Of a stretch of DNA of 64,000 nucleotides, positions 11,894 through 19,631 are shown in pieces. Location of the stretch: assembly GCF_014384745.1 (NCBI RefSeq), contig NZ_JACRSO010000001.1, positions 620,001 to 684,000 on the forward strand, given 5' to 3'. The position numbers were made by a program, and so were the translations under genes. This DNA comes from Luoshenia tenuis (GTDB lineage: Bacteria > Bacillota > Clostridia > Christensenellales > GCA-900066905). How positions within the stretch are numbered: position 1 is the first letter of the stretch; the number at the start of each line of letters is the position of its first letter. The notes under the pieces are model-generated. The model was not told where the DNA came from and made no database searches. It saw only the letters and a list, made by a program, of their open reading frames with translations.

Positions 11894-14299
11894 TCATTGG
11901 TCCATCGTTTCAGTCAAGTGCTCGCGCCGCCAGCTCAAGCATTCCGAGAGCACCCCTCGCAGCTGCTCCAGAGAGATGGGCTTGGCCAAATGTCCGTTCA
12001 TTCCCGCAAGACGCGCCCGCCTCACATCCTCTGCAAAGGCGTCCGCCGTCATCGCAAAGATGGGCAGCTCCTCGATCCGTGCCATGCCGGAATTCCGGAT
12101 CTGGCGGGTGGCCTCATATCCATCGAGCACCGGCATCTGAATATCCATAAATACCATGCTATAGTATAGCGGCGGATGGTTGTGTACCGCCTCTACCGCC
12201 TCGCGCCCGTTTTCGGCCGCCTCGACCTGTATGCCCAGCAGTTGCAGCATCTCCGTTGCGATCTGCCGGTTGATCTCGTTATCCTCCACCAGCAGCACCC
12301 GCATTTGGCTGTAAGCCTCTTTGGGCCATTGCACCGGTTCTGGCTCCCTGGCTTTTGGTGCGCAAGCCTTATTCAGATACAGTGTGACGGTGAACCGGGA
12401 GCCCTTGCCATATTCGCTATGTACATCAATGCTGCCGCCCATCATCGACACCAGGCTTTTGACGATGGTCATCCCCAACCCCGTTCCCGGCACTTTGCTG
12501 GTACGGCTGTCGTCCGCCCGGCTGAAGGGTTCAAATATATGCTGAAGATACTCCGGCGCCATGCCGATCCCCTCGTCCTCAATTTCAAACCGGTAAGTTC
12601 CCGCATAGAGTTCTTCTTTTTTGATCTCCTCCACCTTAAAGGTGATCTTCCCGCCTTCAGGCGTATATTTTGAGGCGTTTTCCAGAATGTTGACCAGCAC
12701 CTGCCCCAGCCGCGCCGCATCTCCCAACACCTGCAGGTGCATCTGAGGGTCGATCTGTATTAAAAGGGCTTGCCGTTTCTGCTCCACGGGCAGACGGATC
12801 ATCTCCGCCGCCTCCTGCGCTACCGCGCGCAGGTCAAATTCGCGTTCCTCCAACTCGACCGAGCCGCTTTCGATCTTGCTTACATCCAACACCTCGTTGA
12901 TCAGGCTGAGCAGATGCGTGCCGGAGCTGGCGATCTTGTGCAAATAATCCTGCATCTTTTCCGCATCCCCGATATGCAGCTGCGCAAGCTCCGTCATCCC
13001 GGTGATGGCATTTAGCGGCGTGCGGATATCATGGCTCATTTTAGAAAGGAAGTCGCTCTTGGCCCGGTTGGCCTTTTCCGCCTTATCCAGCGCGTCCTCC
13101 AGCAGCTTTTTGGCGCGGCGCTCCTTTTCCAGCATCTCCCGCTGCATCCGCCGTTCCGCATCAATATTACGCGAAAGGGTGATCTCGATCAGTTCATCGG
13201 TATAGGGGCTCTCCACCCGTACAACCTGGGTAAAATGCCAGTGGTACTGCCCATCCTCGCCCAGGTGAGGTACTTCCATCGCCACAATGCGCCTGCCGCC
13301 CATAAAGGTCTCCATCAACGCGCGCCGGGAGAATTTATTGATAAATTCATCGCGGTAATCGGGATGCACGCTGGCGCATTCCGATGCGATCAAGTCGCTG
13401 AAGCTGCCCTGGTCTTCCGGTTTTTTCACGGGGAATCGCTCGTAGGCCAGCATATGATAGGTATTCTGGGTAAGGTTGACAGAGATCAGCATTTGAAAGG
13501 CTACCTGCGCCGCGGTGGCCAGCTGGCTAAGCTCCAGATTGCGCTGGCGCTCCAGCAGATATTCCTCCTGAACATCTCGGAACACCAGCACGCACCACAG
13601 GGCGCCCCCCTCCTGTTGGTCGATCCGCGCGGCGGTAAACTCCACCATGTGGTAGCCGCCCTCCTGCGTGCGCCGGCGCAGGCGCCGGGTGATCTGCCGC
13701 TTTCCCTCTCCAAAGAGCCGAATCATCGCCTCGCGCGAAAAAGCATCATTAAACAGGGGCAGGTCGTCCGGGTGCAGTAGTTTCCGGGCGTACTTACGGT
13801 TTTCTTCGCCAAAGTTTCCTTCCTCCGGTATCCCGGTCCACAGCATATCCTTTTGGCAGTTTACATAATAGTCAGCCGTAAGGTTGGCGATAATGCACTC
13901 GCCAAAGACCGTCAATAAACTGCGCGCGTACATCTGCCGAATCTTTTGCAGCCCCTGTTCTTCCTCAAAATTCAGCTTATGCGGTGTTGCCGTCACCACG
14001 ACGGCTGGAATCGTATCATCCCATAGAATCCGGTTGGCCGTAACGTCAACCGTGGTTTTAAGCAGCGGGTCGTAACAAACAATATGGCTGGAAGAATTAT
14101 CCCCCAGCGCATCTAGCGGGCAGTTGGCGCAGACCTCCGGCCATACCTCGTGGCACTTCACCCCAAGGGCGGCCTTTCCCCGGCCCATATCGCGGCAGCG
14201 CCGGTTATAATAAAGCAGCCGGTGGCTTTCTTCCTCGATGACGTAGATACTAGTCTGCGTCATCGCATCCAGCAACCCGGCTAAGTTTTCTGCTCGCAT
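11894..14299 (-). CDS. PAS hybrid histidine kinase with C-terminal receiver
   Basis: 801 residues, soluble. An N-terminal PAS-like domain (1-110) carries C35, C49, C57 and C60 in the same arrangement as PAS domains of the 1544-residue kinase. A second PAS region lies at about 120-250 and a third at 260-385. HisKA has SHDIRTP with His423; HATPase has N box NILENA (about 538) and GTGLGM; the receiver starts near 666 with VEDN and phospho-Asp719 in FMDIQMP. ATG at 14299 has AGGAGATAAGCG directly upstream. It is the first gene of the cluster and is preceded by a promoter-like sequence at 14375-14403. Gaps to the following genes are 66, 101, 3 and 3 bases. Confidence 0.9.
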   Translation of the reverse strand: MRAENLAGLLDAMTQTSIYVIEEESHRLLYYNRRCRDMGRGKAALGVKCHEVWPEVCANCPLDALGDNSSSHIVCYDPLLKTTVDVTANRILWDDTIPAVVVTATPHKLNFEEEQGLQKIRQMYARSLLTVFGECIIANLTADYYVNCQKDMLWTGIPEEGNFGEENRKYARKLLHPDDLPLFNDAFSREAMIRLFGEGKRQITRRLRRRTQEGGYHMVEFTAARIDQQEGGALWCVLVFRDVQEEYLLERQRNLELSQLATAAQVAFQMLISVNLTQNTYHMLAYERFPVKKPEDQGSFSDLIASECASVHPDYRDEFINKFSRRALMETFMGGRRIVAMEVPHLGEDGQYHWHFTQVVRVESPYTDELIEITLSRNIDAERRMQREMLEKERRAKKLLEDALDKAEKANRAKSDFLSKMSHDIRTPLNAITGMTELAQLHIGDAEKMQDYLHKIASSGTHLLSLINEVLDVSKIESGSVELEEREFDLRAVAQEAAEMIRLPVEQKRQALLIQIDPQMHLQVLGDAARLGQVLVNILENASKYTPEGGKITFKVEEIKKEELYAGTYRFEIEDEGIGMAPEYLQHIFEPFSRADDSRTSKVPGTGLGMTIVKSLVSMMGGSIDVHSEYGKGSRFTVTLYLNKACAPKAREPEPVQWPKEAYSQMRVLLVEDNEINRQIATEMLQLLGIQVEAAENGREAVEAVHNHPPLYYSMVFMDIQMPVLDGYEATRQIRNSGMARIEELPIFAMTADAFAEDVRRARLAGMNGHLAKPISLEQLRGVLSECLSWRREHLTETMDQ

Positions 14300-14374
14300 C
14301 GCTTATCTCCTCAAATGGGCCCCACGGTTAAGTGTCTGTCCAACACGCCCGATATTTAGCTATACTTATAGTAT

Positions 14375-14403
14375 ATTGTAACATTCCTGGGTTTCTTCCG
14401 CAA
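14375..14403 (-). promoter_or_regulatory. Candidate sigma-A promoter of the kinase cluster
   Basis: Minus strand TTGCGG (14398-14403), 17-base spacer, TACAAT (14375-14380), about 75 bases upstream of the first kinase start. This is pattern matching only. Confidence 0.55.
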
Positions 14404-14786
14404 TCAAACCCGTATTCCGTTTATGAATGCACCCGACAGTTCATCTTTTCGCACAATAACCTATACTCGCAACTGCAAATATAAAAAATGTTGTTAGAAA
14501 ATATAAAAAATGCGCAACCCGTATATGTGTTGACGGTTGCGTGCTACCCCGCAGCTTAGGCGCATCGATAAAAAAATGTACCCGTACCTCTCTTAAACAT
14601 AAAAACGCCGCAACCTTTGTAAGCAATTTGCAAAACATCGGGTGCAGCCGGCTTGCTGGTAAGTTTTTTAGTTTTAAATGGTTAATATCGAATCATTCAT
14701 TCTGCAAACCACATAAGCGGTTTACGAACTTGAGAGCGGCCACTTGCCGCTGGCAATGTCTTACGATACGAATTTACTTACGGACA
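14404..14786. other. Non-coding stretch with decayed terminator-like repeats
   Basis: No credible gene is present between the kinase promoter and the tRNA operon terminator. The stretch contains three imperfect copies of an A-rich run followed by CGCAACC (14505-14519, 14601-14614, and the tRNA terminator at 14787-14800). A perfect 7-bp inverted repeat CGCAACC/GGTTGCG (14513-14519 and 14535-14541) precedes a T-run on the minus strand. The 14634-14660 segment resembles 14820-14846, next to tRNA-Cys. It looks like debris of a once longer tRNA or terminator array. Confidence 0.5.
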
Positions 14787-14823
14787 CAAAAATATCGCAA
14801 CCCACCAAAGTGAATTGCGATAT
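14787..14823 (-). terminator. Terminator of the tRNA operon
   Basis: Minus strand stem ATATCGCAA/TTGCGATAT (14815-14823 and 14792-14800) is followed by TTTTTG, 21 bases after the CCA end of tRNA-Cys. Confidence 0.75.
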
Positions 14824-14843
14824 CGGGTACGGCTAATTGCCGC

Positions 14844-14918
14844 TGGAGGCGCCACCCGGACTCGAACCGGGGAATGAAGGTTTTGCAGACCTTTGCCTTA
14901 CCACTTGGCTATAGCGCC
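14844..14918 (-). tRNA. tRNA-Cys (GCA)
   Basis: Full cloverleaf with encoded CCA: acceptor GGCGCTA, anticodon loop CTGCAAA (GCA), T-loop GGTTCGAGTCC, discriminator U as expected for Cys. Last gene of the five-tRNA operon. Confidence 0.97.
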
Positions 14919-14923
14919 GGAAT

Positions 14924-14998
14924 TGGAGCGGTAGACGAGACTCGAACTCGCAACATCCACCATGGCAAGGTGGCACTCTACCATTGAGCTACTACCGC
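14924..14998 (-). tRNA. tRNA-Gly (GCC)
   Basis: Acceptor GCGGTAG pairs with CTACCGC; anticodon loop TTGCCAT (GCC); T-loop AGTTCGAGTCT; CCA encoded. Confidence 0.97.
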
Positions 14999-15003
14999 AA
15001 AGA

Positions 15004-15079
15004 TGGTGCCTCAGAGTGGAATCGAACCACCGACACAGGGATTTTCAGTCCCTTGCTCTACCGACTGAGCTACCGAGGC
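15004..15079 (-). tRNA. tRNA-Phe (GAA)
   Basis: Acceptor GCCTCGG; anticodon loop CTGAAAA (GAA) on stem AGGGA/TCCCT; T-loop GGTTCGATTCC; CCA encoded. Confidence 0.97.
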
Positions 15080-15082
15080 ATA

Positions 15083-15159
15083 TGGCGACCTGGAAGGGGC
15101 TCGAACCCTCGACCTCTAGCGTGACAGGCTAGCGTTCTAACCAACTGAACTACCAGGCC
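15083..15159 (-). tRNA. tRNA-Asp (GTC)
   Basis: Acceptor GGCCTGG pairs with CCAGGTC through one G-U pair; anticodon loop CTGTCAC (GTC); T-loop GGTTCGAGCCC; discriminator G; CCA encoded. Confidence 0.97.
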
Positions 15160-15161
15160 AT

Positions 15162-15237
15162 TGGTGGGAACAACAGGGCTCGAACCTGTGACCCCTTGCT
15201 TGTAAGGCAAGTGCTCTCCCAGCTGAGCTATGCTCCC
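15162..15237 (-). tRNA. tRNA-Val (TAC)
   Basis: Acceptor GGGAGCA; anticodon loop CTTACAA (TAC) on stem CTTGC/GCAAG; T-loop GGTTCGAGCCC; CCA encoded. First gene of the operon. Confidence 0.97.
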
Positions 15238-15257
15238 GAACGAATTGATGCTTGATA

Positions 15258-15286
15258 ATTATATAATAGTTCGGGGCGTCTGTCAA
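15258..15286 (-). promoter_or_regulatory. Consensus sigma-A promoter of the tRNA operon
   Basis: Minus strand TTGACA (15281-15286), 17-base spacer, TATAAT (15258-15263), placing the start a few bases upstream of tRNA-Val. Both hexamers are perfect, as expected for a stable-RNA promoter. Confidence 0.9.
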
Positions 15287-15439
15287 TCCCTTATTCGCCA
15301 TATTTTTACCCTGCTTTGCGCATGCAAACCGCCGCTGCCCGCAGGATAGGCGCTTGCGCGTTCATCCCACGGGGACGGGGCTTTCTCGCTCCTTAAAAGC
15401 ATATGCGCACGGGGCAAAAATATGTAGCGGCGGCGCTTT

Positions 15440-16066
15440 TTAGCGCCGGTCCGCCAGTTCCCGATAAATATCCTGCAGGCTCACGCCCTGCTCCACCAGC
15501 AATACCATCAGGTGATACATCAGGTCGCTCGCCTCGCCCGTCACCTCGTCCTTGGAGCGGTTCTTGGCGGCGATAATGGTCTCGGCCGCCTCCTCGCCCA
15601 CCTTTTTGCAGATCTTATCCACCCCTTTTTCAAAGAGGAAGTTGGTATAAGAGCCCTCCTTGGGGTTTTTCTGGCGGTCCGCAATCACGTCATACAGCTC
15701 CTGGAGCACGCGGCTGTCGCCGCCCATCTCTTCCTCGCTCTCCAGCAGGGGCTGCTCAAAACAGCTGAAGGTGCCGTTATGGCAGGCGGCCCCGGTCTGG
15801 TGCACGCGCATCAGGATGGTATCCCCGTCGCAATCCAGGGCCATATCCACCACATCCTGAAAGTGGCCCGAGGTCTCGCCCTTTAGCCAAAGCTTTTTGC
15901 GGCTGCGGCTAAAGTAATGCGCCCGCCGGGTCTCAAGCGTCAGCTTGAGGGACTCCTCGTTCATCCAGGCCATCATCAGTACCCGGCCGCTCTCCACATC
16001 CTGCGCAATGGCCGGCACCAGGCCGTGGTGGTTATATTTAACTTTTTCCAGGATATTATTTTCCAT
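15440..16066 (-). CDS. hisI: Bifunctional phosphoribosyl-AMP cyclohydrolase / phosphoribosyl-ATP pyrophosphatase HisIE
   Basis: Catalyses steps 2 and 3 of histidine biosynthesis in the cytosol. The HisI part (about residues 1-105) has WLKGETSGH and the metal-binding CDGDT and CHNGTFSCF motifs; the HisE part (about 115-208) has VGEEAAE and the E-D-SDLMYH helix. The frame is open for 15 more codons upstream, but ATG at 16066 follows GGAGGAGG by 7 bases and gives the family's usual N-terminus, so the shorter form (208 residues) is used. Its start overlaps the end of the preceding small membrane protein gene by 11 bases. Last gene of the his operon. Confidence 0.95.
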   Translation of the reverse strand: MENNILEKVKYNHHGLVPAIAQDVESGRVLMMAWMNEESLKLTLETRRAHYFSRSRKKLWLKGETSGHFQDVVDMALDCDGDTILMRVHQTGAACHNGTFSCFEQPLLESEEEMGGDSRVLQELYDVIADRQKNPKEGSYTNFLFEKGVDKICKKVGEEAAETIIAAKNRSKDEVTGEASDLMYHLMVLLVEQGVSLQDIYRELADRR

Positions 16067-16358
16067 TGGTATCCTCCTCCAAATCCTTTGTCTGCGGCGC
16101 AGCGCCGCCAAAGACCCATACCTGCTCGCGCAGCACGGTCACCTGTTCGCCCCGCAGGCTCATGGTCAGTTTTTCCTCGTCTATCGACCGGTCCCGCCCG
16201 CCGATGACCGCATATTCCGCCGCGATCACGTACAGCGGGTCGCACCAGGGCCAGGCGGCACATAGCCATTGACCGCGATCCATGGGGATGGCGATCCCGC
16301 CCAGCGCCAGCGAGATCAGCAAGAGCAAAATCGCCAGGCGGCGCAAAACCTTTCCCAT
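16056..16358 (-). CDS. Small membrane-anchored protein of unknown function within the his operon
   Basis: 100 residues. One hydrophobic segment (about 8-25) makes it a signal-anchored or exported protein; the rest is a short polar domain ending in an acidic tail. It begins 1 base after the hisA stop, with GGGAGA 5 bases before ATG at 16358, and overlaps hisI, so it is translationally embedded in the operon. The position between hisA and hisI is where hisF normally sits, but it has no (beta/alpha)8 barrel features and is not a hisF remnant. No family was recognised. Two cysteines at about residues 33 and 39 would lie on the outer side. Confidence 0.7.
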   Translation of the reverse strand: MGKVLRRLAILLLLISLALGGIAIPMDRGQWLCAAWPWCDPLYVIAAEYAVIGGRDRSIDEEKLTMSLRGEQVTVLREQVWVFGGAAPQTKDLEEDTNGK

Positions 16359-16359
16359 A

Positions 16360-17076
16360 TTAATCTCCCAGCGCCAGCAGTTCCTCTAAGGTCACCGCGC
16401 CCGAATACAGCGCTTGCCCTACGATGACGCCCGCGCAGCCCGCCGCCTTCAGGGCCCTGACATCCTCCAGGCAGGAGACCCCGCCCGAGCCGATGACCGG
16501 CATACCGCCCTTTTTCACCATCTCGCCCGTGGCTTCTACGTTAGGGCCGCGCATCATGCCGTCCTTACTGATATCGGTATAGATCACCGTGCAGGCGCCG
16601 GCGTGCGCCATTCTTTGCGCTAGGTCTACCGCCAGCGTCTTAGACACATCCACCCAGCCCCGCACAGCCACATAGCCGTCCTTGGCGTCGATGCCCACGG
16701 CGATCTTACCCGGGAAGCGCTTGGCCGCCTCCGCCACCAGCCCCGGATTCTCCAGCGCCACCGTACCCAGGATCACCCGGGCAATGCCGCATTCTTCAAT
16801 GCGATAAGCGATATCCGCCATCGTGCGGATGCCGCCCCCTGTCTGCACCGGTATTTTTGCCGCCTCCACAATTTGCTTAAACAGCGCCGCATTGCGGCTT
16901 TTGCCCTCAAAGGCGCCGTCCAGGTCCACCACGTGCAGCCATTTGGCCCCTGCGGCGGCCCACTTTTCCGCCATGGCCACGGGGTCGTCCCCATAAACCG
17001 TCACAGCGTCCGCCGCACCCTGTTTTAGGCGCACGCAGCGCCCGTCCTTCATATCGATTGCCGGATAGATGACCAT
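16360..17076 (-). CDS. hisA: Phosphoribosylformimino-5-aminoimidazole carboxamide ribotide isomerase HisA
   Basis: Fourth step of histidine synthesis, a (beta/alpha)8 barrel. Clear signatures are PAIDMKDGRCVRLKQG at the N-terminus (catalytic Asp in AID), VQTGGGIR in the first half and VIYTDISKDGM plus IGSGGV in the second half, the two phosphate-binding halves of the barrel. Start chosen at ATG 17076, preceded by AGAAGGA; an in-frame GTG at 17094 lacks a binding site. About 238 residues, normal for the family. It lies 22 bases downstream of hisB; no hisH or hisF flanks it, unlike the usual clostridial order. Confidence 0.95.
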   Translation of the reverse strand: MVIYPAIDMKDGRCVRLKQGAADAVTVYGDDPVAMAEKWAAAGAKWLHVVDLDGAFEGKSRNAALFKQIVEAAKIPVQTGGGIRTMADIAYRIEECGIARVILGTVALENPGLVAEAAKRFPGKIAVGIDAKDGYVAVRGWVDVSKTLAVDLAQRMAHAGACTVIYTDISKDGMMRGPNVEATGEMVKKGGMPVIGSGGVSCLEDVRALKAAGCAGVIVGQALYSGAVTLEELLALGD

Positions 17077-17097
17077 ATTATCCTTCTTCTCCACGAT

Positions 17098-17685
17098 TTA
17101 TAGGCTCCCCTTGGTAGAGGGGATACCCTGCTCCCGCGCGTCCAGGGTCAGCGCCGCGCGCAGCGCCCGGCCAAAAGCCTTAAACGCCCCTTCTACCATG
17201 TGGTGGGCGTTCTCCCCCGCTAAAATATCGATGTGCAGCGTCAGCCCCGCCTCCATGGCCACGGCGCGGAAAAACTCCGTCACAAGCCCGGTATCCATCT
17301 GCCCCAGCAGCGCATAGGGCAGCGCTCCGCGCAGCACAAAAAACGGCCGGCCGGAAAAATCCAGCGCTACCCGCACCAGCGCCTCATCCATGGGCACATA
17401 AAAAGTGCCGTAGCGCGCAATGCCTCTTTTGTCCCCCGCGGCCTGGCGCAGCGCCTGCCCTAAGCAAAGGCCGATATCCTCCACCGTATGGTGGGCGTCC
17501 ACCTCCAGATCGCCCTTGCAGCGCACCTGCAAATCCATCATCCCATGCTTGGATAGCAGGGTCAGCATATGGTTTAAAAAGCCCACGCCGGTATCGATTT
17601 GGGATGCGCCCGTGCCATCGATCGCAAGCTGCAGCGCGACATCCGTCTCCGCCGTTTTGCGTGCCACCTCGCCTGTGCGCGCCAT
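17098..17685 (-). CDS. hisB: Imidazoleglycerol-phosphate dehydratase HisB
   Basis: Monofunctional IGPD of 195 residues; manganese-dependent dehydration in histidine synthesis. Both duplicated metal-binding motifs are visible: DAHHTVEDIG near residue 65 and NAHHMVEGAFK near 165. GGAGG lies 9 bases before ATG at 17685, which directly follows the hisD stop TAG. No HisN phosphatase domain is fused. Confidence 0.96.
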   Translation of the reverse strand: MARTGEVARKTAETDVALQLAIDGTGASQIDTGVGFLNHMLTLLSKHGMMDLQVRCKGDLEVDAHHTVEDIGLCLGQALRQAAGDKRGIARYGTFYVPMDEALVRVALDFSGRPFFVLRGALPYALLGQMDTGLVTEFFRAVAMEAGLTLHIDILAGENAHHMVEGAFKAFGRALRAALTLDAREQGIPSTKGSL

Positions 17686-18984
17686 CTATTTTTCCTCCTC
17701 AAAGCGCAGCTCTACCGCGCGGGCATGGGCATCCAGCCCCTCACCCCGGGCAAACTGCGAAATATCCTGCCAGCAGGACGCCAGCTCTTCTCTTGAATAG
17801 TATAGCACACTGCTCTTTTTGAGGAAATCCTCAACCGAGAGCGGAGAGAAAAACCGCGCCGTACCGCTGGTGGGCAGTACGTGATTGGGCCCCGCCCAAT
17901 AATCCCCTACGGGCTCGGGCGTGTAATGTCCCAGGAAGATCGCCCCCGCGTTGCGAATCTGCCCCAGCAGCTCAAAGGGCGCGGATACGCACAGCTCCAG
18001 GTGCTCGGGCGCTACCTCGTTGGCCAGGGCAGCTGCGGCCTTTAGGTCCGGCACCACTACGATCGTACCATAGGTAGAAAGGGACTTGCCCGCGATCTCC
18101 TTGCGGGAGAGGGTGGACAGCTGGCGCTCCAGCTCCTGCGCAACGCCCTGGGCGATAGCCATGGAATCCGTCGCCAGTATAACGGCGCTGAGCGCGTCGT
18201 GCTCCGCCTGGCTCAAAAGGTCCGCCGCCACATAGCGGGGGGTAGCGCTAGCATCGGCGATCACCATCACCTCGCTGGGCCCGGCGATCATGTCGATGCC
18301 CACGTAACCGTAGACCTCCCGCTTAGCGTTGGCCACGTAGATATTGCCCGGGCCGGTGATCTTATCCACCTTCTCAATGCTCTGCGTACCAAAGGCCAGC
18401 GCGGCCACCGCCTGTGCCCCGCCCATCTTGATCATCTCATTGGCCCCGGCCTCCGCGGCGCAGACCACGCTTAAGGGGTTGGCTTTGCCATCCTTACCCG
18501 GCGGGGTGACCATGACGATCCGCTCCACCCCCGCTACCTTGGCGGGCATGATATTCATGAGCACCGAAGAAGGATAGGCCGCCGTGCCGCCCGGCACGTA
18601 AACGCCCACGCTGGCGATCGGCCGCACCAGCTGCCCCAGAGTCTTGCCGGGGCCGATATCCATCCAGGTCTTTTGCATCTGCTTTTCGTGGAAGGCGCGG
18701 ATATTGTCCCGTGCGGCCCGCAGCCGGCGCAGCATGTCCGCATCCACCTGGGCGTACGCCTGGTCGATCTCCTCTTGCGTAATGCGCATGGCCGCCCCGT
18801 CCGGGAACTGCACCCCGTCAAATTTGGCGGTGTACTCCAATAACGCCTCGTCCCCGCGCTGGCGGATATTGCTCAGCACTTCATTAACTACGCCGCGCAC
18901 GGCGTCAAAATTTAACTGCGAGCGGCCGGTCAGCCGTTCTTTCACGGCCTGCGGCGCCGCCTGCCAATCGATAATTGGGATCAT
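17686..18984 (-). CDS. hisD: Histidinol dehydrogenase HisD
   Basis: NAD-dependent four-electron oxidation of L-histidinol to histidine, final steps of the pathway. The signature VPGGTAAYPSSVLMN (about residues 115-130), EAGANEM-type metal-site segment, GPGNIYVANAK and APEHLEL are all present. The true start is ATG at 18984, overlapping the hisG stop in an ATGA arrangement with GAGGAGGAGC upstream; the longer upstream reading is hisG in another frame. 432 residues, normal length. It is third in the operon, between hisG and hisB, where hisC often follows but is absent here. Confidence 0.96.
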   Translation of the reverse strand: MIPIIDWQAAPQAVKERLTGRSQLNFDAVRGVVNEVLSNIRQRGDEALLEYTAKFDGVQFPDGAAMRITQEEIDQAYAQVDADMLRRLRAARDNIRAFHEKQMQKTWMDIGPGKTLGQLVRPIASVGVYVPGGTAAYPSSVLMNIMPAKVAGVERIVMVTPPGKDGKANPLSVVCAAEAGANEMIKMGGAQAVAALAFGTQSIEKVDKITGPGNIYVANAKREVYGYVGIDMIAGPSEVMVIADASATPRYVAADLLSQAEHDALSAVILATDSMAIAQGVAQELERQLSTLSRKEIAGKSLSTYGTIVVVPDLKAAAALANEVAPEHLELCVSAPFELLGQIRNAGAIFLGHYTPEPVGDYWAGPNHVLPTSGTARFFSPLSVEDFLKKSSVLYYSREELASCWQDISQFARGEGLDAHARAVELRFEEEK

Positions 18985-19631
18985 GCTTGCTCCTCCTCCA
19001 GCGCCGCGCGCACCTGGGCGATCAGCGCCTTGATCTTGTTCCCCTTGGTCTTCAGGCTGACCCGGTTGACCACCAAATGCGCCGATACCGGGCAAACCTC
19101 CTCCAGCACCACCAATCCGTTCTCCTTCAAGGTCTTGCCGCTCTCTACAATATCCAAAATCTCGTCGGCCAGGCCCACGATAGGGCCTAGCTCCACCGAG
19201 CCGTTGAGCTTGATAATATCGATGGTCTCGCCCCGGGCCGCGTAGAAACTGCGGGCAATGTTGGGGTATTTGGTGGCGACCCGCCGGTTGGCCACCGTGA
19301 TGCCCCGGCGCTGCGCCGCATCCGGAAAGCCGGCGATGCACAGGCGGCACCGGCCAAAGCCCAGGTCCAGCATCTCGTAAAGCGGGCGGTTCTCCTCCAT
19401 CAGGGTATCCTTACCGGCGATGCCGATATCCGCCACGCCGCTATCGACATAGGTGGGCACGTCGCTGGGTTTGACCAGGATAAACTGATACGCTCCCGTT
19501 TCATCCCGCAGTACCAGCCTGCGCCCGGGATCTTTGACCTGGCTGCAATCGATCCCGCATTTTTCCAGCACCGCAATAGCCTTTTCGGCCAGCCGGCCCT
19601 TGGCCAGTGCAATGGTGATCACATCCTGCAT
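18981..19631 (-). CDS. hisG: ATP phosphoribosyltransferase catalytic subunit, short form HisG
   Basis: First committed step of histidine synthesis. 216 residues, the short HisG(S) form lacking the C-terminal regulatory domain; it needs HisZ, which is encoded directly upstream. Characteristic segments: IALAKGRLAEKAIAVLEKCGID at the N-terminus (first 16 residues shown are diagnostic), GIAGKDTL and the PRPP-loop region. ATG at 19631 overlaps the hisZ stop (TGATG). The ATP and histidine sensing would be assigned to HisZ, as known for hetero-octameric enzymes. Confidence 0.96.
   Translation of the reverse strand: MQDVITIALAKGRLAEKAIAVLEKCGIDCSQVKDPGRRLVLRDETGAYQFILVKPSDVPTYVDSGVADIGIAGKDTLMEENRPLYEMLDLGFGRCRLCIAGFPDAAQRRGITVANRRVATKYPNIARSFYAARGETIDIIKLNGSVELGPIVGLADEILDIVESGKTLKENGLVVLEEVCPVSAHLVVNRVSLKTKGNKIKALIAQVRAALEEEQA

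Noticed and set aside
16056..16358. Small his-operon ORF as a decayed hisF
   Set aside because: Its sequence has a membrane segment and none of the HisF barrel motifs; it has its own ribosome site.
17686..19350. Longer reading of hisD with 122 extra N-terminal residues
   Set aside because: The extra part is hisG in another frame; the real start is the ATGA overlap at 18984 with a GAGGAGG site.
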